From NCBI GenBank assembly GCA_035307785.1, contig DATGHS010000422.1:1-18598 (forward strand): 18,598 nt of DNA, in the 5' to 3' direction. Below are positions 4,557 to 12,586 of the stretch, piece after piece (the stretch's first letter is position 1; each line of letters opens with the position of its first letter). The DNA is from DATGHS01 sp035307785. Its GTDB lineage: Bacteria; Planctomycetota; Planctomycetia; Gemmatales; Gemmataceae. The notes beneath the pieces were generated by a model. That model searched no databases. It was not told the DNA's origin and saw only the letters and a program-made list of their open reading frames with translations. The position numbers were made by a program, and so were the translations under genes.

Positions 4557-6284
4557 TTACCGAAAGAGCCCGTCGGGCAGCTTCGCCTCTGCACTTGCCG
4601 GCGGTGGGATATCCAATGCCTTGGCCAGAATTGATGCGGCTGCTTGTGGTGTTACGAGATCGTCACGTGTTCTTTTTGCGATCCCGGGTCCAAACGCCAG
4701 CAACGGTACGTGTGTGTCGTATGAATGCGGTGTACCGTGAGTGGCGCCGCTCTTGAACGAACCAACGAGATAGTATGGTTTCGAGACGAAGATCACATCG
4801 CCGCTGCGCTCTGGGTGAAAGGATTTGCGCACCCGGCGGACGATATCGCTGTCGTCGGCCGAGTCGGGCAGCATCAGTTGCTTGCGGGTGTAGGCCCAAT
4901 GGATCGATTCCTGTTGCCCTAGCCAATCGGCCAGAGTGCTTGCCACCACGTCCACGTCTAATTTCCGAGCTTCGATCATCCGCTGGTTCAGATAGATGCC
5001 GCCTTCGTTGGCCGCTTCAATCCATCGGCTCTTGGTGTCGCCGGGTTCGCCAAGTTTTTCGCGGAGGTGCGTTTCCGCCGCGCTAAACATGCTGAGTGTG
5101 GGCACGCGCTTCGCCTCGCGCCCCTGTGCCTGGGTTGCTTCTGGAATCGGGCAGATTCCGTGATCCGCACTCAGGACCAGCACATAACGATCGTTGCCGA
5201 CGTGTTCATCGAGAAACTTCAGCAGGTCGCGAATGATGAGATCGGAGCGCAACGTAACATCCAGGACCTCTTGCGAGTCCGGGCCCCAAACATGGCCGAT
5301 CAGATCGTTGCTGGAAAAGCTGATACTGAGCAAATCGGGCACGTCGCGCTGGCCGAGCTTCTCTTCGACAATGGCCTGGCGCGCCAGGTCGAGGAGCAAT
5401 TGATTGCCGAACGGTGAACCAGCCAAAGCGTCGTAGTATTCCTTGTCGATCTGCTTGCCGAGGCCGAAGGGGTGCGGGAACGACCGTCCCTGATTAAAAC
5501 CCTTGCCGGCGCCGGGAATGACGGCCGGCCCGCCGAACGTCGTGTAATCAATGTCATTGCGCAGCCGCTCCCATTTCTGACCGAACCATTTGTCGCACCG
5601 CTTGCTCTCGTTGAACTTCGCCACCCAGGGATGAACGCGGTCGCGATAGTAGGTCGAAGTGACAAACTGGCCACGGTCGAACCAATAGGCGCCGTCTGGC
5701 TTATGGCCGGCGGGCAGTATCGCAGAGCGATCTTTGAGCGACAGGCCGAATACTTTGCCCTTGCCCTGCGTTACCTGTTTCAAACTGTCGGCTAACGAGG
5801 GAACGAGCATTCGCTCCGGCGAGCCGAAGCCCTTCAGTATTTTCTCTTCCGGCGCCTCGTTCTTCGCGGCCGGCGGAGGCTTCGGCGGGGCAGGGGGGAG
5901 GGGCGGCACGCGTTCATAGCGCGGCGACGTGGAACAGTTTACCGTCGCGGCTTCCTTGCGATCGTACCAGGTGTTGGCCACGATGCCGTGCTTGTCCGGC
6001 GAAGAACCGGTTAACAGCGACGCATGCCCCGGCCCCGTGGCCGTCATCGCATAGGGATAATGGCAATTGGTAAACCAGGTTCCCTCCTGCTCCAACCGGC
6101 GGAAGCCGTCGGTTGTGTATAAGTCCTGCCAGCGCTGCAAATAGTCGCCACGCATCTGGTCGAACACAACGAGCACTGCCAGCTTGGGCGGTCGCGCAGT
6201 CTCCGGCGGCTTTGCCTCGGGCGTCTTGGTGCAAGCCGATAGCGGCAAAAACAGAACTGCAAAGAGAAGAAAACGAAAGCGCAT
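4557..6284 (-). CDS. PafA-type alkaline phosphatase family lipoprotein
   Basis: This 575-residue enzyme belongs to the alkaline phosphatase superfamily and probably hydrolyses phosphate monoesters outside the cytoplasm with two zinc ions. The signal is MRFRFLLFAVLFLPLSAC, so it is a lipoprotein. Visible ligands are Asp42 (VVFDQMRGDY), nucleophile Thr83 (TATGPGHAS), Asp327 and His331 (NDLIGH), Asp374-His375 (SADHG) and His525 (DTHVPLL). Asn104 and the pair Lys184/Arg186 (SLKDRSAILPAGH) correspond to N100, K162 and R164 of PafA, which favours monoesterase over diesterase activity. The 41-residue D-to-T, 62-residue D-to-N and 47-residue D-to-D spacings equal those known for PafA. A proline-rich insertion at about residues 125-145 (PPLPPAPPKPPP) is extra. 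I chose the ATG at 6284. An in-frame TTG six codons earlier is less likely. It is divergent from the TIGR03790 gene with a 78-nt shared region. Confidence 0.9.
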   Translation of the reverse strand: MRFRFLLFAVLFLPLSACTKTPEAKPPETARPPKLAVLVVFDQMRGDYLQRWQDLYTTDGFRRLEQEGTWFTNCHYPYAMTATGPGHASLLTGSSPDKHGIVANTWYDRKEAATVNCSTSPRYERVPPLPPAPPKPPPAAKNEAPEEKILKGFGSPERMLVPSLADSLKQVTQGKGKVFGLSLKDRSAILPAGHKPDGAYWFDRGQFVTSTYYRDRVHPWVAKFNESKRCDKWFGQKWERLRNDIDYTTFGGPAVIPGAGKGFNQGRSFPHPFGLGKQIDKEYYDALAGSPFGNQLLLDLARQAIVEEKLGQRDVPDLLSISFSSNDLIGHVWGPDSQEVLDVTLRSDLIIRDLLKFLDEHVGNDRYVLVLSADHGICPIPEATQAQGREAKRVPTLSMFSAAETHLREKLGEPGDTKSRWIEAANEGGIYLNQRMIEARKLDVDVVASTLADWLGQQESIHWAYTRKQLMLPDSADDSDIVRRVRKSFHPERSGDVIFVSKPYYLVGSFKSGATHGTPHSYDTHVPLLAFGPGIAKRTRDDLVTPQAAASILAKALDIPPPASAEAKLPDGLFR

Positions 6285-6362
6285 GTCGCAGCGGCTCCAC
6301 AATGATAAGATGGGCGTCAGGTTAGCTTACGGTCGCTTAAAGACGTTTACCAGGGAGCGGAA

Positions 6363-7769
6363 GTGAAGACTGCGAGTAGAATTCATGCACGCCGCGTGAT
6401 TCCATTCATCCGAACGACTTACCTTTTCTGCTTCCTAGCAATCGCCGGCCTTGCGTCCCGTTGCTTCGCCCTCGAGCCGAGCGAGGTCTTTCTCATCGCC
6501 AACAAAAACATGCCGGAATCGCTGGCCGTGGCCGAGCATTACCAGCAAAAGCGCGCCATCCCGAAAGAGAACCGGATCGTGCTCGACCTGCCAAAGACCG
6601 AGGATATTAACCGAGCCGATTACAATAGCAAGCTCGTCGCACCGCTTCGCGAAGCGCTGAAGGATCGCAAGGACAAGATCAAGTGTTTGCTCTGCATTTA
6701 TGGCGTGCCGCTGCGCGTCGGCGGCGATGCCCCGAGCGACGCGGAGAAGACACAGCTTGAAAAAGTCGAGGCCGAGCGGAAGACCAGCCAGGAGAAAATG
6801 AAGCCACTCGAAGCGCGCATCAAGGAACTCGAGGTGAAAGTCAAAGCGGATCCCAAAAGCGAGGAGGCGAAAGACCTGGAACAAGCGCGGGACGAGCAGA
6901 AGAAGCTAGCGAGCGCTTTGAAGTTTCTGGAGAACCGCCAGCGCTGGCTCTCGCATGCGGAAAGTCACGCGGCTTTGGACAACGAATTGATGCTCTTGTG
7001 GTGGGACAAATACGAATTGCGCCGGTTTCAATTGAATCTGCTGCATTTTCAGGTTCCGGAATCGAAGCGCAAGGAAAAGCCGCCGGTGCTCATGACTGCA
7101 CGGCTCGATGGCCCCACGCCGGAGGTCGCCAAGCGGCTCGTGGACGACGCGATCGAGGTCGAAAAGACCGGCCTCAAGGGAATAGCCTACGTGGACGCCC
7201 GTGACATCCGCTTCGATCCCAAGAGCGACGATGGCTACGGCTATGGCGGCTATGACGAATCGATGCGCGAAATGGCCGCGCTCTTGAAGGATCAAGGCAA
7301 GATGGAAGTGACCCTCGACAACAAGCCGGCCGTCTTTGCCCCGAACAGTTGCCCGGAGTGCGCGCTGTACTGCGGCTGGTATTCGCACGGCAACTTCGTC
7401 GATTCCTGCGGCTTCGTGAAAGGGGCCGTGGCCTGGCACCTGGCCAGCAGCGAGGCGGTGTCGCTCCGCCGCAAAGATTTGAAGCTGTGGTGCCGGAATA
7501 TTCTCGAGAAAGGCGCTGCCGCCACGCTCGGCCCCGTCGCGGAGCCATACACAATCGGCTTTCCGAAGCCCGCGGAGTTCTTCGGCTTCCTGGTCACCGG
7601 CGAATACACGCTGGTGGAGTGCTACTGCCGCACGCTGGTGCTCACCAGTTGGATGTGCACCCTCATCGGCGACCCGCTCTACAACCCGTACAAAGCGACG
7701 CCGAAGCTCAAGAGCGAGCAGGTTGTCCCAAGCCCGAAGGGCGGGAAGTTTGCGATGCCGGTGAAGTGA
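6363..7769 (+). CDS. TIGR03790 family protein with coiled-coil insertion
   Basis: This 468-residue exported protein belongs to the uncharacterised TIGR03790 family. Typical segments are EVFLIANKNMPESLAVAEHY and QQKRAIPKENRIVLDLP near the N-terminus, YGVPLRVGG, CGWYSHGNF, GAVAWHLASSEA, GAAATLGPVAEPY and the closing TLIGDPLYNPY. Residues 15-37 form the signal peptide. Residues about 126-195 are a highly charged helix (EKVEAERKTSQEKMKPLEAR and onward), a coiled coil that splits the conserved domain and is longer than I expect for the family. There are several cysteines in the C-terminal half (CPECALYC, CYC). The GTG at 6363 is preceded by a purine-rich GGGAGCGGAA. The function of the family is unknown. 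It is divergent from the phosphatase gene. Confidence 0.85.
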   Translation: MKTASRIHARRVIPFIRTTYLFCFLAIAGLASRCFALEPSEVFLIANKNMPESLAVAEHYQQKRAIPKENRIVLDLPKTEDINRADYNSKLVAPLREALKDRKDKIKCLLCIYGVPLRVGGDAPSDAEKTQLEKVEAERKTSQEKMKPLEARIKELEVKVKADPKSEEAKDLEQARDEQKKLASALKFLENRQRWLSHAESHAALDNELMLLWWDKYELRRFQLNLLHFQVPESKRKEKPPVLMTARLDGPTPEVAKRLVDDAIEVEKTGLKGIAYVDARDIRFDPKSDDGYGYGGYDESMREMAALLKDQGKMEVTLDNKPAVFAPNSCPECALYCGWYSHGNFVDSCGFVKGAVAWHLASSEAVSLRRKDLKLWCRNILEKGAAATLGPVAEPYTIGFPKPAEFFGFLVTGEYTLVECYCRTLVLTSWMCTLIGDPLYNPYKATPKLKSEQVVPSPKGGKFAMPVK

Positions 7770-7783
7770 ATTCGTAGGACGCT

Positions 7784-8050
7784 GCTTGCGTTTCGGGACC
7801 GCTGACAAGCAAGGTTTTAGTACGAAACGCTTCGTGCAGGTTGAGTTTGGTTTCACGAGCCGGAGTTTCGTATCCAATGCCGAACGTAGAACGGAATTTA
7901 TTCCGTTCCAGCGAGACATTGGAACGGAATAAATTCCGTTCTACGTTCCGATGCCGTGATTTTTGCTTGAACCGTATCCAAGATGTTGATACGTTTCACC
8001 AACTCGTTCCGTAGCAAAGCTGACAAGCAACCTGTGCGCGAAACGCAAGC
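7784..8050. repeat. Gene-free repeat-rich segment bounded by 12-bp inverted repeats
   Basis: GCTTGCGTTTCG at 7784-7795 is exactly inverted at 8039-8050. Just inside, GCTGACAAGCAA occurs as a direct repeat at 7801-7812 and 8019-8030. CGTATCCAA is repeated at 7869-7877 and 7973-7981. TACGAAAC (7821-7828) is inverted at 7865-7872. The family B palindrome sits in the centre. No credible gene is present between 7770 and 8063. The segment could be a degenerate non-coding mobile element or a composite of smaller repeats. Confidence 0.55.
7882..7948. repeat. Nested palindrome, family B copy 1
   Basis: The arms 7882-7910 and 7920-7948 (29 bp, starting GAACGTAGAACGG) are perfectly complementary around a 9-nt loop. 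Each arm also folds on itself (GAACGGAAT / ATTCCGTTC). The hexamer ATGCCG occurs on both sides (7877-7882 and 7951-7956), which could be a target-site duplication or chance. A related copy is at 10385-10453. Confidence 0.88.
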
Positions 8051-8063
8051 GGATTTTTTATCT

Positions 8064-8501
8064 TCACTTAATCGGCGAATAATCCGTCGCGTTCATGTAG
8101 GTGGATTCCACCTTCTCCACGAGTACGCCGTTCTTTTCCGACTCGGCCTTTGCCTTCATCCAATCCGGATCATCCCGGAAAGCTTGCCAGCTCTTTTTTG
8201 CCGCTTCCTGGCTCGGGAAGGCGAGAACGTAAATGAGCTTCCGTTCCGCTTCCTTTGGGTCGGTTGGGTTCCAGAACGCGATGATCGTCATGCCGTGCTT
8301 TTCGAAGAGCTTGTTCGTATGGTCGCGGAAGCGGGCGTGCAGCGCTTCCATCTTGCCGGGGTTGGCATAGTAGACGCGCAGCTCGAAAACGCGGGCGTCG
8401 GTTTTCTTGTCGGTTTTCGGTTCGTCGGCGTGTGCCATGCTGAGTCCCATCACTCCCAAACCCAATACGCTCAGGGCAAGTTGCATCCACGTGTTCATCA
8501 T
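8064..8501 (-). CDS. Secreted NIPSNAP family protein
   Basis: The product has 145 residues. After a signal peptide (MQLALSVLGLGVMGLSMAHA, cleavage before DEPK) it contains a NIPSNAP-type dimeric ferredoxin-like domain. It begins VFELRVYYANPGKMEALHAR, continues with LFEKHGMTIIAFWNP and LIYVLAFPSQEAAKKSW, and ends with the helix region AFRDDPDWMKAKAESE. The family is widespread and its molecular function is not settled. Exported planctomycete members are common. The start at 8501 (MMNT) is chosen because GGAG lies 6 nt upstream and the signal peptide then fits. The frame upstream to 8594 lacks such features. It lies 82 nt downstream of aspS on the same strand and might be co-transcribed. Confidence 0.87.
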   Translation of the reverse strand: MMNTWMQLALSVLGLGVMGLSMAHADEPKTDKKTDARVFELRVYYANPGKMEALHARFRDHTNKLFEKHGMTIIAFWNPTDPKEAERKLIYVLAFPSQEAAKKSWQAFRDDPDWMKAKAESEKNGVLVEKVESTYMNATDYSPIK

Positions 8502-8583
8502 GATGTTCTCCGCGAGGTGAATTTCCAAAGACTGACTGAACGAAAAACTAAGGCGCTCGCACCGGCACGTCAACGGTGTTTGA

Positions 8584-10356
8584 CTATTTCTCACGAATAT
8601 CCACGCGGATATGCAGTTCCCGCAATTGCTTCTCGGTCACTTCGCTCGGCGCACCCATCATCAGGTCCTGCGCCTTCTGGTTCATCGGGAACGCGATCAC
8701 TTCGCGAATGTTCTTCTGCTCGGCCAGCAGCATGACGATGCGGTCCACGCCGGGGGCGATGCCGCCGTGCGGCGGAGCGCCGAGCTTGAACGCGTTGATC
8801 ATGCCGCCGAAGCGCCGATCCACCACCTCGCGGCCATAGCCTGCGATCTCGAAGGCCTTGTACATGATGTCCGGGCGGTGGTTTCGGATGGCGCCCGACG
8901 AGAGTTCGACGCCGTTGCAAACGATGTCGTACTGGAAGGCCTTGATGTCGAGCGGGTTCATCGTTTCCAAGGCCTTCATTCCGCCTTGCGGCATCGAAAA
9001 CGGGTTGTGGCTGAAGGCGACCTTGCCTTCGTCGTCGAGTTCGAACATGGGGAAATCGATAATCCAGCAGAACTTGAAGCAGTCCGGCTCCACGAGGCCA
9101 AGCTCTTGGCCCAGACTCGCGCGGATTCCGCCGAGGACTTTGCAAATCTTGGCCACATCTTTGTCCGCGGCGAAGAAGATGGCATGCCCCGGCCCGGCCC
9201 CACACTGTGTCAACAGCTTCGCGCCGACTTCCGGCGTAATCAGCTTGGCAATCGAGCCTTTGAATGTACTGTCAGGTTGCACCGTGATCCAGGCGAGGCC
9301 GCCAAGCCCCTCGGCCTTGGCGCGTTCGTCGAGTGTGTCGAAGAATTTTCGGGGCCGGTCGGCACACTTCGGCACGGGCAAAGCCCGCACGGTCTTGCCG
9401 GCCATGAAGGCGATCTGTCCGCCGCCGAGAAGATCAGTCACATCGCGGATTTCGAGCGGAATCCGCAAGTCGGGTTTGTCGGAGCCATATTTGAGCATCG
9501 CCTCGGCATACGGAATCCGCGGAAACGGTGCCGAGGTCATTTTTTTGCTCGGCGCGAATTCCGGAAACAGCCCGGTAAACAGCTTCTCCATGGCCGCGAA
9601 TACGTCTTCTTGCGTGACGAAGCTCATTTCCAGGTCGAGCTGGTAGAACTCGCCGGGCGAACGGTCGGCCCGGGCATCCTCATCGCGAAAGCAGGGAGCG
9701 ATTTGAAAATACCGGTCGAATCCGGACACCATCAGCAACTGCTTGAATTGCTGCGGCGCCTGCGGCAGCGCGTAAAATTTGCCGGGATGCACGCGCGACG
9801 GCACCAGGTAATCGCGCGCCCCCTCCGGGCTGGAACTCGTCAGGATCGGCGTGTTGTATTCGAGAAAGCCCAGGTCCACCATGCGCCGGCGAATGCTGGA
9901 GATCACCTTCGAGCGCAGAATGATGTTGGCATGCAATTGGGTGCGGCGCAAATCGAGCATGCGATACTTGAGCCGCGTGTCTTCCGGCACTTCCTCTTCC
10001 GGAAACACGCTGAACGGCAACCCGCCGTCGGCCGTCACCGGGCCGAGCAGCTCGAAGCTCTGGACAATAACTTCGACTTCACCTGTCGGCAACTTCGAAT
10101 TGACATTCTCTTTGGCACGCTCCACGACCTTTCCGTCCACGCGAATGACGGTTTCCTTCGGCAAGCGCGACATCTCGTCCAAAAAGGGCGCATCCTTGGG
10201 AATCAGCAACTGCGTGAGGCCGTAATGGTCGCGCAAGTCAATGAAGAGCAACCCGCCGAGATCGCGGCGGTTATGAACCCAGCCCGACAGGCGAACCTGG
10301 GCGCTGGCATCCGATTTTCGCAATTGGCCGCAAGAGTGAGTGCGATAGGTATGCAT
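8584..10356 (-). CDS. aspS: Aspartyl-tRNA synthetase
   Basis: This 590-residue class II synthetase charges tRNA-Asp with aspartate in the cytoplasm. Its length is that of the bacterial type, with an anticodon-binding OB domain at the start (VRLSGWVHNRRDLGGLLFID), catalytic motif 2 (FRDEDARADRSPGEFYQLD), the bacterial GAD insertion in the middle and motif 3 (GVDRIVMLLA) near the end. QAPQQFKQLLMVSGFDRYFQ marks the active-site region. Leu33 stands where non-discriminating enzymes usually have His, which hints at a discriminating enzyme that does not mischarge tRNA-Asn. That is an inference from one position. I use the ATG at 10356 (MHTYRTHSCG). An in-frame TTG four codons upstream is possible. 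A family B palindrome lies 28 nt upstream of the start. Confidence 0.97.
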   Translation of the reverse strand: MHTYRTHSCGQLRKSDASAQVRLSGWVHNRRDLGGLLFIDLRDHYGLTQLLIPKDAPFLDEMSRLPKETVIRVDGKVVERAKENVNSKLPTGEVEVIVQSFELLGPVTADGGLPFSVFPEEEVPEDTRLKYRMLDLRRTQLHANIILRSKVISSIRRRMVDLGFLEYNTPILTSSSPEGARDYLVPSRVHPGKFYALPQAPQQFKQLLMVSGFDRYFQIAPCFRDEDARADRSPGEFYQLDLEMSFVTQEDVFAAMEKLFTGLFPEFAPSKKMTSAPFPRIPYAEAMLKYGSDKPDLRIPLEIRDVTDLLGGGQIAFMAGKTVRALPVPKCADRPRKFFDTLDERAKAEGLGGLAWITVQPDSTFKGSIAKLITPEVGAKLLTQCGAGPGHAIFFAADKDVAKICKVLGGIRASLGQELGLVEPDCFKFCWIIDFPMFELDDEGKVAFSHNPFSMPQGGMKALETMNPLDIKAFQYDIVCNGVELSSGAIRNHRPDIMYKAFEIAGYGREVVDRRFGGMINAFKLGAPPHGGIAPGVDRIVMLLAEQKNIREVIAFPMNQKAQDLMMGAPSEVTEKQLRELHIRVDIREK

Positions 10357-10384
10357 GAAGTCCCGCAAAGTGCTCTTTTCGATC

Positions 10385-10453
10385 GTAGAACGGAATTCAT
10401 TCCGTTCCGTAGTTGAGTCGAATCAATTCAGCACGGAATGAATTCCGTTCTAC
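10385..10453. repeat. Nested palindrome, family B copy 2
   Basis: The arms 10385-10405 and 10433-10453 (21 bp, starting GTAGAACGGAATTC) are perfectly complementary with a 27-nt centre. Each arm is itself palindromic (ACGGAAT / ATTCCGT). It is related to the copy at 7882-7948. It lies in the divergent region between aspS and the PQQ-like gene. Confidence 0.85.
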
Positions 10454-10623
10454 AATTTTGGCCACGGCACGATAGCTATTCGTATGGGAGCTTTCCGAAC
10501 CCGACAAGGTTAGCCGACATTTAGCGCGTCTACGACCGCCACTTCTGGCTGCATACGGGGTTTCTACGAGTGAATCGACTCGTATTTTGCACTCAGGCAG
10601 CAATTCTGTGGAAAGGAGCCATC

Positions 10624-11877
10624 ATGAGAAGCACCAGCGTCATTACAGCAATCGTCGGCATCGGTCTGCTTTACGGCAGCGCTCACGCTCAAGATTGGCC
10701 GCAATGGCGCGGCCCGAACCGCGATGCCAAGGCTACATTTACCGCGCCCAAGGAATGGCCGAAGGAACTCACGCACAAATGGAAGGTCGCCGTGGGCGAA
10801 GGCGTGGCCACGCCTGCCTTGGTGGGCGACAAGCTTTATGTCTTCACACGGCAGGGTGCCGATGAGGTGATCCTGTCCTTGAATGCAGCCGATGGAAAAG
10901 AAATTTGGAAGGACAAGTACCCGGCGTCGGCTCCAATCAAGCCAGGTTCCGGTTTTAACATGGAATTTGTCGGCCCCAGAGGATCACCGGCCGTTGCAGA
11001 AGGAAAGCTGGTCGCGCTCGGCGCCAGTGGCACACTTTCCTGTCTCAATGCAGCTGATGGTAAAGTCGCCTGGCGCAAAACGAATGACAACAACCATCCT
11101 ATGTTTTTCACATCGTGCTCGCCGATCATCGTTAACGGCCTGACCATTGTGCAAATGGGCAACGAAAAAAGCGGCGCCATTGTGGCCTATAACCTGAGTG
11201 ATGGAAGCGAAAAATGGAAGTGGGCCGGCGACGGCACCGACTACGCTTCCCCGATTACGGCCACGCTCGGCGACGTGAAAACGATTGTGGCAGAAACGGA
11301 TGAGAAAATCGTTGGCCTGAATGCCGCCGACGGCAAGCTGATTTGGGAGGCACCGTTCCCCAAGCCCGGCCGGGCTTACAATGCTTGCACGCCCGTGGTC
11401 GATGGCCAGGCCTTCGTTATCTCTGGCGTCGGGCGGGGCACCAAGGCCCTCAAGGTCGAAAAAAGCGGCGACTCGTACAAGTCCAAGGAACTGTGGGTTA
11501 ACAAAGAGAATGCCGTTCAGTTCAATTCACCAGTTGTCAAGGACGGCGCAGTGTACGGCATGACGATCAATAATGTTTGGTTCTGCATCAATGCCGAAAG
11601 CGGAAAAACGGCCTGGACTGCTCCGGCGCCAACGGCCGGTGGCGGCAAGGGCGGCCGCGGCCTGAGCGGATTTGGCTCGGTGGTGGATGCCGGGACCGTC
11701 CTCTTCGGCCTCACTCCGGCCGGAAAATTGGTCGTCTTTCAACCTTCTGAAAAGGAATTCAAGGCGCTGGCCACCTATACCGTCGCTTCCGGCGACACGT
11801 ATGCATATCCAATTATTTCCGGCAATCGGATCTTTATTAAAGATAAGGATTCGCTCACGCTGTGGACGGTCGAGTGA
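10624..11877 (+). CDS. Exported PQQ-like beta-propeller repeat protein
   Basis: The product has 417 residues with a signal peptide cleaved after AHA (residue 22), followed by the common planctomycete opening QDWPQWRGPNRDA. Blade motifs of the PQQ/BamB type recur: LNAADGKEIWKD, LNAADGKVAWRK, YNLSDGSEKWKW, LNAADGKLIWEA and INAESGKTAWTA, indicating a 6-8-bladed propeller. PQQ binding itself is not shown. BamB-like scaffolding is another possibility, although no lipobox is present. The ATG at 10624 is preceded by AAAGGA, and the longer frame from 10570 is rejected for lack of a signal at its start. The cytochrome c lipoprotein gene follows 106 nt downstream, separated by a hairpin. A quinoprotein-cytochrome redox pair is possible but not proven. 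Confidence 0.9.
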   Translation: MRSTSVITAIVGIGLLYGSAHAQDWPQWRGPNRDAKATFTAPKEWPKELTHKWKVAVGEGVATPALVGDKLYVFTRQGADEVILSLNAADGKEIWKDKYPASAPIKPGSGFNMEFVGPRGSPAVAEGKLVALGASGTLSCLNAADGKVAWRKTNDNNHPMFFTSCSPIIVNGLTIVQMGNEKSGAIVAYNLSDGSEKWKWAGDGTDYASPITATLGDVKTIVAETDEKIVGLNAADGKLIWEAPFPKPGRAYNACTPVVDGQAFVISGVGRGTKALKVEKSGDSYKSKELWVNKENAVQFNSPVVKDGAVYGMTINNVWFCINAESGKTAWTAPAPTAGGGKGGRGLSGFGSVVDAGTVLFGLTPAGKLVVFQPSEKEFKALATYTVASGDTYAYPIISGNRIFIKDKDSLTLWTVE

Positions 11878-11921
11878 GCTTGTCGAGAGTGGGGTCCAGT
11901 CTTATTACTGATCTTCGCCCC

Positions 11922-11955
11922 CGGACGGCGGTCCGAAAGGCCGCCGTCCGATTTC
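11922..11955 (+). terminator. Hairpin terminator after the PQQ-like gene
   Basis: The 10-bp GC-rich stem CGGACGGCGG (11922-11931) pairs with CCGCCGTCCG (11941-11950) around a 9-nt loop and is followed by ATTTCTTC. The T-tract is imperfect, so read-through into the cytochrome gene is possible. Confidence 0.65.
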
Positions 11956-11983
11956 TTCTCATATCCACAAGGTTGTTTTCACG

Positions 11984-12484
11984 ATGAAACGCGCTTCGCT
12001 CTTATTAGCCTCAACGGCGCTCGCGGCGTTTGCTGCTGGTTGCAATTTGTCGAGTTCAACGAGTTCATCCAACCCACAAGGCGGGCCAAATCAAGGCTCG
12101 GCCGCGCCGGCTTTTGACACCGAGTCCGGTCCTCATGCTGCCGGGAAAAAGGCGATGGTCGCTGGTGGCTGCATGCGCTGCCACAAGGTTAACGGGGCCG
12201 GGGTCGGCGGTCCGCAGATGGGTGGCCCGCCTGGAGGCGGACCGGGCGGTCCCCCAGGCCCTGGTGGTCCGGGACCCGGGGGCCCGGGCGGCCCCGGCGG
12301 CGGTCGCGGTCCCGACCTGGGCAAAGTCGGCAGTGATCCGGAGCACACGGTTGACTGGTTCATCAAATACGTGCGCGACCCGAAGTCGTTCAAGCCGAAT
12401 TCCCGAATGCCGGCCCAGCCCGAGGCCAAGATCAGTGATGCCGATTTGCGGCTGGTGGCCGAGTATCTGGCCAGCCTGAAATAA
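11984..12484 (+). CDS. Lipoprotein c-type cytochrome with Gly/Pro-rich insertion
   Basis: The product has 166 residues. The lipobox FAAGC (Cys20) anchors it in the envelope. A Ser/Asn-rich linker leads to the haem motif C63-M-R-C66-H67, and the likely axial methionine is Met142 in NSRMPAQPEAKISD, before the usual C-terminal helix LRLVAEYLASL. It should carry one covalently bound haem and transfer electrons outside the cytoplasm. Between haem motif and methionine lies a collagen-like Gly/Pro tract (about residues 75-109, GGPPGGGPGGPPGPGGPGPG and onward), replacing a normal loop. That is unusual within a cytochrome fold. It follows the PQQ-like gene on the same strand. The start is ATG at 11984. 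Confidence 0.88.
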   Translation: MKRASLLLASTALAAFAAGCNLSSSTSSSNPQGGPNQGSAAPAFDTESGPHAAGKKAMVAGGCMRCHKVNGAGVGGPQMGGPPGGGPGGPPGPGGPGPGGPGGPGGGRGPDLGKVGSDPEHTVDWFIKYVRDPKSFKPNSRMPAQPEAKISDADLRLVAEYLASLK

Positions 12485-12586
12485 GCGATCCTCCACGAGG
12501 AGTTCGCAACATGCTACGCAGTGTGGAAGAATGATCTGTACCTGATGTCGCAGTTGCTATTCCGCCACAAGTAATGTCCAGGCAAA

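Noticed and set aside
6906..7919. Open frame of 337 codons on the minus strand opposite the TIGR03790 gene
   Set aside because: It is the antisense shadow of a conserved family protein, and its start region falls in the repeat segment.
8611..10416. Open frame of 601 codons on the plus strand opposite aspS
   Set aside because: It lies fully antisense to a clearly conserved synthetase, has no recognisable domain, and is rich in Arg/His/Ala as expected for the complement of GC-rich coding sequence.
12485..12570. In-frame continuation of 29 codons after the cytochrome stop, and a 7-codon frame with a GAGGAG-like site
   Set aside because: Both are too short and lack any recognisable feature; read-through or a leader peptide cannot be supported.
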